64,000 bases of DNA from the NCBI GenBank assembly GCA_964472395.1, contig CAYYMM010000001.1, forward strand, positions 60,315 through 124,314, written 5' to 3'. The notes under the pieces were generated by a model. The model was given only the letters and a program-made list of their open reading frames with translations, did not search any database and was not told the origin of the DNA. Positions within the stretch are counted from its first letter, which is position 1, and every line of letters starts with the position of its first letter. Of this stretch, positions 57,269 through 64,000 are shown in pieces. Origin of the DNA: CALFER01 sp964472395. Its GTDB lineage: Bacteria; CSSED10-310; CALFER01. The translations under genes and the position numbers were made by a program.

Positions 57269-57991
57269 TTAGACTCCGGTCCGGGTGAGAAGATACGCGG
57301 ATAATGCCGCCAGCGACAGAATAGCGCTGATCCAGTTCGAAGCGTCGCGGGGAGCTTCGAGAATCAGATGAAATCGGGAGGGGAAATAGAACATCAGTCC
57401 CATGAGAAAGGTAAAGAGCAACGAAAGGAACAGCCGGAGACCGGGTGACTCGGCCGGGATCGATGCCTGGTCGGCCATCGAATAGAGAAAGGACAACATG
57501 ATGCATCCCAGGCACCAGACGGCAAAATCCGCAGCGAATAGCCGCATCCGCTGCCCATGCACTCCGGCATCGAACCGATGCGCTCCCGTGTCGTCCCGGC
57601 GCGACCCCAATACCAGATAAATCATGGTGCTCAATGACAGGGGGAACATGAAAACCAGACTGACGATCAGGAAGTAGGTTTCAAATGCCGGGGGGAAGAG
57701 CTCCGAGACGGTAACGGAGAACGCGCCGACAGCCAGCGCGCCGAGCACCGACTGAAGGATGACGAAGAGAATCAGACAGGGCATGCATCTCGAACCAAAC
57801 CATCGAAGCCCGTTCATGTAATCCGGATCGTCCCGTTTCCACAACAGGCCGATTCCGTAAAACAGGTAGACCGGAGCGACCAGGTGGACGGCTATCGAAT
57901 CCCAGTGCGTCCGGAACAATTCGAATAAAACGCCCTGAACCGCAACGGCGGCGGTATCAAAGAGAAACCGGAAGATACGGCGGGGTGACAT
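57269..57991 (-). CDS. Integral membrane protein of unknown function
   Basis: 240 residues with about six hydrophobic helices, such as LILFVILQSVLGALAVGAFSV, TYFLIVSLVFMFPLSLSTMIYLVL and LFLSLLFTFLMGLMFYF. No conserved motif or family is recognised. A CMPC pair (SRCMPCLI) lies in the third helix. It is separated from its neighbours and points away from the DUF2089 regulator gene. Confidence 0.68.
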   Translation of the reverse strand: MSPRRIFRFLFDTAAVAVQGVLFELFRTHWDSIAVHLVAPVYLFYGIGLLWKRDDPDYMNGLRWFGSRCMPCLILFVILQSVLGALAVGAFSVTVSELFPPAFETYFLIVSLVFMFPLSLSTMIYLVLGSRRDDTGAHRFDAGVHGQRMRLFAADFAVWCLGCIMLSFLYSMADQASIPAESPGLRLFLSLLFTFLMGLMFYFPSRFHLILEAPRDASNWISAILSLAALSAYLLTRTGV

Positions 57992-58059
57992 GTCCCCATC
58001 CTATGAAGAATCACACCGTCCGGTCAAGCCGGGGAATGAATCCGGTGAATTCGCGATCG

Positions 58060-58078
58060 AAATTAAAAAAATTAATTT
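58060..58078. promoter_or_regulatory. Operator-like inverted repeat 1 (AAATTAA half-sites)
   Basis: AAATTAA (58060-58066) and TTAATTT (58072-58078), five bases apart. Its centre is 32 bases, about three helical turns, from that of repeat 2. Confidence 0.5.
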
Positions 58079-58083
58079 GTATA

Positions 58084-58116
58084 TTGACTTTTTTAATTTA
58101 AGAAATTAAATATAGT
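58084..58116 (+). promoter_or_regulatory. Promoter and operator region of DUF2089-DUF4097 operon
   Basis: TTGACT (58084-58089) and TATAGT (58111-58116) look like -35 and -10 boxes but are 21 bases apart; TAAATA at 17 bases is an alternative -10. Operator-like repeat 2 (TTTAATTT 58092-58099, AAATTAAA 58103-58110) fills the spacer, so a bound regulator would block transcription. Confidence 0.5.
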
Positions 58117-58150
58117 TATGTGAGACTTGATTTCTGAAAAGGAGGTGCGT

Positions 58151-58540
58151 ATGGCTCGTCGATTGAAAGGTCCGTGTCCGGCATGTGGGACTCCGATGGA
58201 AATCGCCCAGTACCGGTGTCCGAACTGCCAAACCGAGGTTTCCGGGGTGTTTCAGGCCTGCCAGTTCTGTCATCTCGAACCGGATATCCAGAAATTCATC
58301 ACCCTGTTCCTGATCAAGCGCGGCAACATCAAACTCGTTGAACGCGAACTCGGAGTCTCGTACCCCACCGTCCGCAAGGAACTCAAACGCGTCATTCTCG
58401 CACTGGGATACTCCGACGATGACGAACCCCCCGCTGTGTCCCGCTTTGAAAAAGCCCAGATTCTCGATCGCCTCGACAAAGGCGAAATCGATTTTAAAAC
58501 CGCCATGGCGATGATTGAAGGCGAAGAAAGAGAGGAATGA
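58151..58540 (+). CDS. DUF2089-family regulator
   Basis: 129 residues from ATG 58151, after AAGGAGGT. An N-terminal zinc ribbon (CPACGTPM, CPNCQTEV, CQFC) is followed by a helix-turn-helix (IKLVERELGVSYPTVRKELKRVI), the layout of DUF2089 proteins, thought to regulate transcription. The last 35 residues (FEKAQILDRLDKGEIDFKTAMAMI) resemble the SHOCT-like tail of the next protein. The AT-rich inverted repeats upstream suggest autoregulation. The next gene begins two bases after its stop. Confidence 0.85.
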   Translation: MARRLKGPCPACGTPMEIAQYRCPNCQTEVSGVFQACQFCHLEPDIQKFITLFLIKRGNIKLVERELGVSYPTVRKELKRVILALGYSDDDEPPAVSRFEKAQILDRLDKGEIDFKTAMAMIEGEEREE

Positions 58541-58541
58541 T

Positions 58542-59729
58542 ATGGCGCAGTTGAACATCGAACGCGAATTTCCGGTGGAATCGATCGAAAAACTCGATAT
58601 CCGAAACACCAATGGCCGTGTGGATGCCATCGGCTGGAACCGGCCGCTCGTCCGTCTCGAAATCCAGGTCGAAATGCCCGGTGAAACAGTTCCGGACGAC
58701 GCGCAACCCATCATCTCAACCGAAGAACATACGCTCAAAGTCAAAGCCGGATTCTATGCGGGTCCCGGACATTTCAATATGGACGAATTCGTCGATGAAA
58801 TGGGTCGAATCGGCGATAAAGTTCAGCACCTGATTACGGGGATCTTCGGCCGCGAAGCTTCTGAAAAGAAAACGGCCAATGGAAACGTCGATGACAAACC
58901 AGAAGAAGATGATTCCGAAGTCCGTCTGAATTTCAAGTTTCCGGCGGCGGGTCGTCCGGATGTGAAAACCCATATCCGGGCCATGGTTCCGGAATCCGTG
59001 GAACTGAAGGTCAAATGCATGAACGGTCCCGTCTCGATTCAGAAGATTCAGGCGGATACGAAGGCGCAGACCACAAACGGACCGATCCGGATCGAAGGGT
59101 GCTATGGCGACCTTGCGTTGAAGACGATGAACGGCCCCATTCAGGTCGATGATTCGGCCCCCCGGGAACTCCTCGCCAAATCCATGAACGGCCCCATCCG
59201 TGTGTCTGTGACGGCTCTCCGAGGCGATATCTCCCTGAAATCCCTCAATGGTCCCGTCCGGCTGTCCATTCCCCCGACAGCCTCGGCCATGCTCCAGGCC
59301 AAATCCACATCCGGTCCGGTCAAGGTGTCCTCGCGATTCGACGCCGACAAGAAAAGTATCCGGGCGTTCGAAGGGCTTCTCGGATCCGGCGAACATGTGG
59401 TCACGCTGAAGACCGTCGCCGGCCCGGTCACGGTACTCACCGATGAACTCGACGGCGCTCCCGTTCCTCCCGTTCCTCCCGTTCCGCCGGCTCCACCCGC
59501 ACCCCCGGAACCACCGACGCCGCCCATGCGCCCCTCCCCGCCGCTGGCTCCGACACCTCCCGCTCCTCCGGAAGGTCCACGTCCGGCTCAAACCCCGGAT
59601 GAGGCCGCTCATTCTGCGGAAAACGACGACATGGACGATCCCGATACGTTGATTGCCAGGATGCTCAGGAACGGTAAAATTACGGAAGCGGAAGCCGAGA
59701 AACTCCGGTCAGCCTTGAAACGGTCATGA
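58542..59729 (+). CDS. DUF4097-like beta-helix protein with Pro-rich linker and SHOCT-like tail
   Basis: 395 residues from ATG 58542, with AGAGGA five bases upstream. It opens with REFPVESIEKLDIRNTNGRVDAIGW, the start of DUF4097/LiaG-type proteins, and holds six NGP(I/V) repeats spaced about 15-20 residues (TTNGPIRIEG, TMNGPIQVDD, SMNGPIRVSV), a pattern of stacked beta-helix turns. A Pro-rich linker (about 305-365) leads to a C-terminal SHOCT-like segment (DPDTLIARMLRNGKITEAEAEKL). No signal peptide is seen. DUF2089-DUF4097 pairs recur in bacteria; a stress-related envelope or scaffolding role is possible. Confidence 0.82.
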   Translation: MAQLNIEREFPVESIEKLDIRNTNGRVDAIGWNRPLVRLEIQVEMPGETVPDDAQPIISTEEHTLKVKAGFYAGPGHFNMDEFVDEMGRIGDKVQHLITGIFGREASEKKTANGNVDDKPEEDDSEVRLNFKFPAAGRPDVKTHIRAMVPESVELKVKCMNGPVSIQKIQADTKAQTTNGPIRIEGCYGDLALKTMNGPIQVDDSAPRELLAKSMNGPIRVSVTALRGDISLKSLNGPVRLSIPPTASAMLQAKSTSGPVKVSSRFDADKKSIRAFEGLLGSGEHVVTLKTVAGPVTVLTDELDGAPVPPVPPVPPAPPAPPEPPTPPMRPSPPLAPTPPAPPEGPRPAQTPDEAAHSAENDDMDDPDTLIARMLRNGKITEAEAEKLRSALKRS

Positions 59730-59733
59730 TTCC

Positions 59734-60921
59734 TTAACGGACACGCTCGATCGCCCGTTTGAATCCCGGGAGCGAATCCTCGATCATTTTCCGGGTCACG
59801 CAGTAGGACAACCTGAAGTATCCCTTTCGTCCGAATCCGCGACCCGGAACCGCCAGGATTCGCTCCTTTTTCAACTCCTGAATGAACTCGACTTCGTCGT
59901 CGATCGGGCTGCGGGGGAACAGGTAGAAAGCGCCTTCCGGCGTGATGATGTCGTAGCCGAACGAACGCAGGCTTTCGAGCAGAAGCGCTCGATTTTCCAC
60001 ATACGGTGTGATGTCGACGATGGCATCGACGGCCTGACCGAGCGCTCGCTGCATCAGCGCGGGGGCATTGACGTACCCCAGAATGCGGTTGCAGAACGTC
60101 AAACCGTCCGCGATCAACTGGGCATCCGGAAGTTCGGGATTCACCAACACATACCCCAGACGCTCTCCGGGGATGGCGAGTTCCTTGGAATAGGATGTGC
60201 AGATCAGCGTGTCCCGGTGCATTTTCAGCATGCATGGCACCTCGGCGCCGTCGTACACGATCCGCTTGTAGGGTTCATCCGACAGGATGTAGATCGGATG
60301 GCCGAATTCGCGGCTTCGGCTTTCGAGCAATTCACCGAGTTGTTTGAGGGTTTTTTCCGGATAGACCCGGCCGGTCGGATTGTTTGGCGTGTTCAGGATG
60401 AGTGCTTTGACCGAGGCATCCAGGGCCATGTCGATGGCTTCGAGATTCAGATTAAAATCGATGTCGGTTTCCACAATCCTGCGGACGGCGCCGATGTTAT
60501 CGATGTAAAAGCCATATTCGACAAAATAGGGTGCAAATACGATGACGGTTTCACCGGGGTTGACCAGCGTTTTCAGGGCGACGTTCAAAGCTCCGGCCGC
60601 TCCGACAGTCATGACGAGGTGGCGGCCTTCGATCGGGAGATCGAATTCGGCGGAAAGATGCCCGGCCAGCGTGTTCCGAACACTCGGATAGCCCGCGTTC
60701 GGCATGTATCCGTGCGTTCCCTTTGCCGGATCATCCAGACATTTCTTCAGCGCTTTCATGAATTTGGCCGGAGGCTCTCCCATGGGGTTGCCGAGCGAAT
60801 AGTCGAAGACGTTATCAGCGCCCAGTTGCGCTCGCATCGCAGCGCCTTCTTCGAACATCCGCCGTATCCACGATCCTTCCTTCATGAAATGTTCAATCTT
60901 CTGAGAAATGGCTCCTGGCAT
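59734..60921 (-). CDS. PLP-dependent aminotransferase, class I/II
   Basis: 395 residues, normal length. Fold type I motifs are present: FDYSLGNPMGEPP, VGAAGALNVAL, APYFVEYGFY, LILNTPNNPTGRVY (Asn-Pro-Asn-like pyridine site), ILSDEPYKRIVY (Asp/Tyr), and the Schiff-base Lys in SYSKELAIPGERLGY. The C-terminal RLSYC supplies the substrate-carboxylate Arg. The exact amino acid is not readable; the sequence resembles aspartate/alanine-type enzymes. GGGGAGGG precedes the ATG. Converges with the DUF4097 gene, four bases apart. Confidence 0.9.
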   Translation of the reverse strand: MPGAISQKIEHFMKEGSWIRRMFEEGAAMRAQLGADNVFDYSLGNPMGEPPAKFMKALKKCLDDPAKGTHGYMPNAGYPSVRNTLAGHLSAEFDLPIEGRHLVMTVGAAGALNVALKTLVNPGETVIVFAPYFVEYGFYIDNIGAVRRIVETDIDFNLNLEAIDMALDASVKALILNTPNNPTGRVYPEKTLKQLGELLESRSREFGHPIYILSDEPYKRIVYDGAEVPCMLKMHRDTLICTSYSKELAIPGERLGYVLVNPELPDAQLIADGLTFCNRILGYVNAPALMQRALGQAVDAIVDITPYVENRALLLESLRSFGYDIITPEGAFYLFPRSPIDDEVEFIQELKKERILAVPGRGFGRKGYFRLSYCVTRKMIEDSLPGFKRAIERVR

Positions 60922-61054
60922 AAACCCTCCCCTTCTAACAGAACTGTAAAGTCTCAGACGGCCGACGTCGCACCGGGATCCGGCCCGTCTCGGACCTTAT
61001 ATCGTAACTGCTTCGGAAAGGAAAGAAGTTCGGTTCTGCACCGACCGGTATCTC

Positions 61055-62776
61055 TCAGAATGCCAAGATCCCTGCTTCCTCCCAGGAATATGTCGCTGGC
61101 CAGGACCAAGAAGCGGAATCCATCAAGCGGGACTGGAACCGGATCACATTGAAACGGAGTGTCCGACCCGGTGCCAGATCCAACTCGGTCATGGGAATCC
61201 GGATCTCCAGGTTCCACGCGCCTTTCTCGGAAGCCGCCGCCGCCGTGATGTCCCCATTCCACTTCGCATCCAGCTTCGGTCTCGCGGTCTTCGCCGTCTC
61301 TAACGGTCCCTTCTGGTCCAGAATCACGCCATCGGGATTGAGAACGATCTGTACGCACGTTTCCGGGGGTTCCCCGCACCAGAACATCAGAAACACACAG
61401 TCCCCCTCAAATACCGGCGCATCCCGACCATCTCCGAAAACCCGCATTTTTTCAGGCTCCGATTCCGAGCAGGTCACCCCGATGTACACATTCGTCTCAT
61501 CATGCATCATCGCCACCCGCGTTGCTTCGATCGCTGAAACCCCTCCGTCTGGATCTCCGAACTCATCGATCGAAACCGCCTTGCGCCAAGCCTTTTCCTG
61601 CAATCGTCCGTCGATCGAAACCGCCTTTTTTGTCGAGGGGATCGACACCGTCAAACGGATACCCGGCCGCTGAAGCGACGTATACGTCCTGCCGCTCGCC
61701 AGTGTGCAATTCATGGCCAGTCTGGGAAGAGGATAAACCATTTTATCGCGCTGTCGCGCTGAAAAACTTAGGGAAGACGACATCCCCTCAATTGAAAACG
61801 TGCCGGAATGTGGCGACATCTTCCATGCAGACTTCTCATCGTCCCATGTGAAGGTGCCTCGAAACGGTGTCTCGCCCGGATTCTTCAACATCATCGGCAC
61901 CGGATGATCTCCCCCTCCAGTGGCATCGATCCGGAAATCCGTCGCAAGCGACTCGTCAATCGCATTCTGCGCAATCAAGTCGGTGACCGGAAGATGATCT
62001 CCGGGTTCGGTCGATCCCGGACGTATGATCGTGCAGAAAGCCGCATCATCGAGCACCGTGAACCAGCCGAACTGGTAAAACTCACCGCGATCCGGATTGT
62101 CCCCGATATGTCCACCCGACGATCCGATCATTTGGTAGCGAATGCCGTCTTTCTGCATAAAGGCGCTGTTGTGGTAATGTCCCGAGAACACCCAATCGAC
62201 GCCACCTCGCACGAACATCGTGTGCATCTCGTCCGGCAACCCGGATTGCGCGGCTTCCAACCAGAACGGCTTGTGAAGAAACACGCAGGTGAGGGGTGCC
62301 GCGGCGTGCGCTTCGAGATCGCCCGAGAGCCACTCGATCTGATCGCGCCCCATGTTCTCGAAGCTCCGGATCTGGCTGACATCGAGCACGATGAAATGAA
62401 CCAGGCCGGAATCGAACGAATAATACGCGGGAACTCCGGTGCGCTTCGTATACAAATCTCTGCTCGCGTCATTGAAAATATCGTTGTTGCCCGGCACGAA
62501 ATGAAACGGCATCGACAGAATCGAAAGGTGTTTCAGCACAAGATCCCATTCCCGATTGATTGCATCAGCGTCAGGTTGAGGCCCCTCGATCAGATCTCCG
62601 ACGGTGATGACGAGATCCGGTTTGAGATTTTCGATGTCGCGCAGGGTTTTCTCAAAGACGGAGTCGTCAGCCGTTCCCGTCCGATCGCCCAGGATAGCGA
62701 CACGAAGCGCCGCCTGCCCGCTTTCGACGGAACATAGAACCAGCAGCAGAGTGTATAACCAATAAAAACGTTTCAT
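61055..62776 (-). CDS. Secreted metallophosphoesterase with C-terminal CBM9-like domain
   Basis: 573 residues. Signal peptide about 1-22. Calcineurin-like metal motifs: AILGDRTG (normally GDxH), ITVGDLIEG, FVPGNNDIF (GNHD with Asn for His), VFLHKPFW and VFSGHYHN. The variant GDRTG and GNND motifs suggest altered metal binding. A middle domain of about 100 residues follows, then a CBM9-like beta-sandwich (about 375-573: DGRLQEKAWRKA, VYIGVTCSESEPEKM, WNLEIRIPMTEL, RFNVIRFQ). Probably acts outside the inner membrane on a phosphoester linked to polysaccharide, inferred. GGGAG lies eight bases before the ATG. Confidence 0.85.
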   Translation of the reverse strand: MKRFYWLYTLLLVLCSVESGQAALRVAILGDRTGTADDSVFEKTLRDIENLKPDLVITVGDLIEGPQPDADAINREWDLVLKHLSILSMPFHFVPGNNDIFNDASRDLYTKRTGVPAYYSFDSGLVHFIVLDVSQIRSFENMGRDQIEWLSGDLEAHAAAPLTCVFLHKPFWLEAAQSGLPDEMHTMFVRGGVDWVFSGHYHNSAFMQKDGIRYQMIGSSGGHIGDNPDRGEFYQFGWFTVLDDAAFCTIIRPGSTEPGDHLPVTDLIAQNAIDESLATDFRIDATGGGDHPVPMMLKNPGETPFRGTFTWDDEKSAWKMSPHSGTFSIEGMSSSLSFSARQRDKMVYPLPRLAMNCTLASGRTYTSLQRPGIRLTVSIPSTKKAVSIDGRLQEKAWRKAVSIDEFGDPDGGVSAIEATRVAMMHDETNVYIGVTCSESEPEKMRVFGDGRDAPVFEGDCVFLMFWCGEPPETCVQIVLNPDGVILDQKGPLETAKTARPKLDAKWNGDITAAAASEKGAWNLEIRIPMTELDLAPGRTLRFNVIRFQSRLMDSASWSWPATYSWEEAGILAF

Positions 62777-62932
62777 GTGTGAATCTCCCGTTGATCAATC
62801 CGCCCGGAATCCCATCGACTTCAAACACGTGCCGTCGATGGTTTGCGGAAGCCGGATTATCATCGAATGGATCCGAATTTACAACAGCGACGCTCCAAGG
62901 TTAAGATAGCACGGCACGCAGGAGCACGATGT

Positions 62933-63571
62933 ATGACCGCCACTTCCGAAATATTCCGTCTGACCGCCATTGTACCCGCTGCCGGTCGTTCGAGCAGGAT
63001 GGTGAGATTTAAACCATTGCTTTCGTGGCCGCCGGACACGGCAAACGGTGCAACCGTCATTGAATCCACGATTCGCTCGATCCGCTCGGGCCTCCTTCGC
63101 ATCCATCCGATCGAGTGGAACATCATTGTCGTTTGCGGGCATCGTCTTCCAGAGATGTCTCTTCTGTTGCGAGCACGATTCGATGATATCCGCGTGATCG
63201 AGAATCCCGATCCGGACGCTCCGATGAGTTCATCCATCAAATGTGCGATGCCGGAAGCTCTTGAAGGATCCTATATCATGGTCCTTCCCGGCGATCATCC
63301 TGCGGTGCGTTCTGACACGATTCGCGAGGTTGTCCGGAAGGCGATGTCGGAGCCGGGCTCGATTGTTGTTCCATTATACAACGGAAGGAGGGGGCACCCG
63401 GTCGTTTTCCCGCCTCACCTCCATGCGCGGCTCGCACGACCGGATCCGGATTTGGGTTTACGAGCGATCATGCATGACCCGGATGAGGTTGTCGAGGCGA
63501 TCGAAACCGGTGATCCCGGCATTCTTCTCAACCTGGATTATCCGTCCGATTACCGTACCAGGAATTCATGA
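62933..63571 (+). CDS. MobA/MocA-like nucleotidyltransferase
   Basis: 212 residues from ATG 62933, with GGAG eight bases upstream. The GT-A nucleotide-binding motif is VPAAGRSSRMVRFKPLL and the metal-binding segment MVLPGDHPAVR; GRRGHPVVFPP is typical of molybdenum cofactor cytidylyl/guanylyl-transferases. Such enzymes add CMP or GMP to molybdopterin. The next gene encodes a molybdenum hydroxylase subunit, so CTP-type MocA activity for that enzyme is likely. The spacing to the next start is 77 bases. Confidence 0.86.
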   Translation: MTATSEIFRLTAIVPAAGRSSRMVRFKPLLSWPPDTANGATVIESTIRSIRSGLLRIHPIEWNIIVVCGHRLPEMSLLLRARFDDIRVIENPDPDAPMSSSIKCAMPEALEGSYIMVLPGDHPAVRSDTIREVVRKAMSEPGSIVVPLYNGRRGHPVVFPPHLHARLARPDPDLGLRAIMHDPDEVVEAIETGDPGILLNLDYPSDYRTRNS

Positions 63572-63648
63572 AGGAGCGGCCCGGCGGATTGATTGAGAAC
63601 GGAAAAAACAGTAGCATGAACCCCGGACTTCCTCGGGAGGGTTGGATC

Positions 63649-64000
63649 ATGGAGCATGTGTTGACGCAGGAGAAAACCCATGTTGTCGGAAAACCGGTCA
63701 TCCGTCCGGATGCACTCGAGAAAGCGGTTGGTCGGTCCCGGTATGTCGCGGATCTGATGCGTCCCGGCATGTTGCATGCCGTCACGGTTCGAGCGCCGCA
63801 GGCGTCCATGTCTTCCGTACGGATCGATGCGTCCGTCGCTGCCGCCATGCCGGGGGTGGTGTGTATCGCCACGGCATCGGACATCCCCGGAGCCAACCGA
63901 GTGCCTCTGGTGTTTATGGACCAGCCGTTCCTGGCCGAATCTGTCGTCCGGTTCCATGCCGAAGCGGTCGCGCTCGTGGCCGCCGAAACGTATCTCGACG
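63649..64000 (+). CDS. Xanthine dehydrogenase-family molybdopterin-binding subunit (3' partial)
   Basis: The first 117 codons of a gene cut by the window end. ATG 63649 has GGGAGG eight bases upstream; ATG 63616 is in frame but lacks a ribosome site. The translation has VGKPVIRPDALEKAVGRSRY, ADLMRPGMLHA, AAAMPGVVCIATASDIPG and FLAESVVRFHAEAVALVAAET, the N-terminal (Ald_Xan_dh_C) domain of the large subunit of xanthine dehydrogenase or related hydroxylases. These oxidise purines or aldehydes with a molybdenum cofactor. The exact substrate cannot be told from this part. Confidence 0.87.
   Translation, partial: MEHVLTQEKTHVVGKPVIRPDALEKAVGRSRYVADLMRPGMLHAVTVRAPQASMSSVRIDASVAAAMPGVVCIATASDIPGANRVPLVFMDQPFLAESVVRFHAEAVALVAAETYLD

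Noticed and set aside
1..64000. tRNA, rRNA, CRISPR arrays, insertion sequences, prophage or integrative elements
   Set aside because: No T-loop-like sequences outside genes, no regularly spaced repeats, and no transposase, integrase or phage genes were seen by eye; a tRNAscan or profile search would settle it.

Overview
The window reads as chromosomal DNA of a diderm (Gram-negative type) bacterium from a poorly sampled, probably uncultivated lineage. Supporting signs are an outer-membrane porin, a lipoprotein box, sigma-54 promoters, a PPi-type phosphofructokinase, and several large secreted proteins whose domains are joined by Pro-Thr linkers. I could not assign a phylum. No tRNA, rRNA, CRISPR array, insertion sequence or phage was seen.

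Layout. 1-2220: 3' part of a lamin-tail-domain (LTD) surface protein with a C-terminal membrane anchor. 2368-8643: a tightly packed surface glycan or glycolipid set (methyltransferase, GT4 glycosyltransferase, hexapeptide acyltransferase, flippase-like membrane protein, NAD epimerase, B12-binding radical SAM). 8703-13388: a transmembrane kinase with an outside FGE-like domain, then a second LTD surface protein. 13470-25494: GT-C glycosyltransferase, two further B12 radical SAM proteins, isoaspartyl dipeptidase, a zinc-ribbon/FHA protein, a membrane ferredoxin, two sulfatase-fold proteins and a methyltransferase with a disordered tail. 25501-31742: a repeat-rich kinase, an NTF2-like protein, serS, panD, PPi-PFK and a PilZ protein.

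31.8-55.7 kb is the most striking part: a signalling island. It holds a secreted C13-like peptidase, a five-gene two-component relay ending in an NtrC-type sigma-54 activator, a secreted beta-propeller protein, and a six-gene operon (two roadblock proteins, a porin, a secreted Cache protein, a membrane Cache-HAMP protein with no signalling domain, and a LivK-like binding protein). Next to it are a receiver-only regulator, an MglA GTPase operon (Hpt-like protein, MglA, an HU/IHF-like protein, a small helical protein) and further histidine kinases. Six good -24/-12 elements stand upstream of six transcription units here. I infer one sigma-54 regulon joining extracytoplasmic sensing, surface proteins and an MglA/roadblock switch. 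I know of no described system with this composition.

55.8-64 kb: a sugar isomerase-like TIM barrel, a Cys/Met-rich secreted protein, a membrane protein, a DUF2089 regulator with paired operators controlling a DUF4097-type protein, an aminotransferase, a secreted metallophosphoesterase with a CBM9-like domain, and the start of a molybdenum hydroxylase locus cut by the window end.
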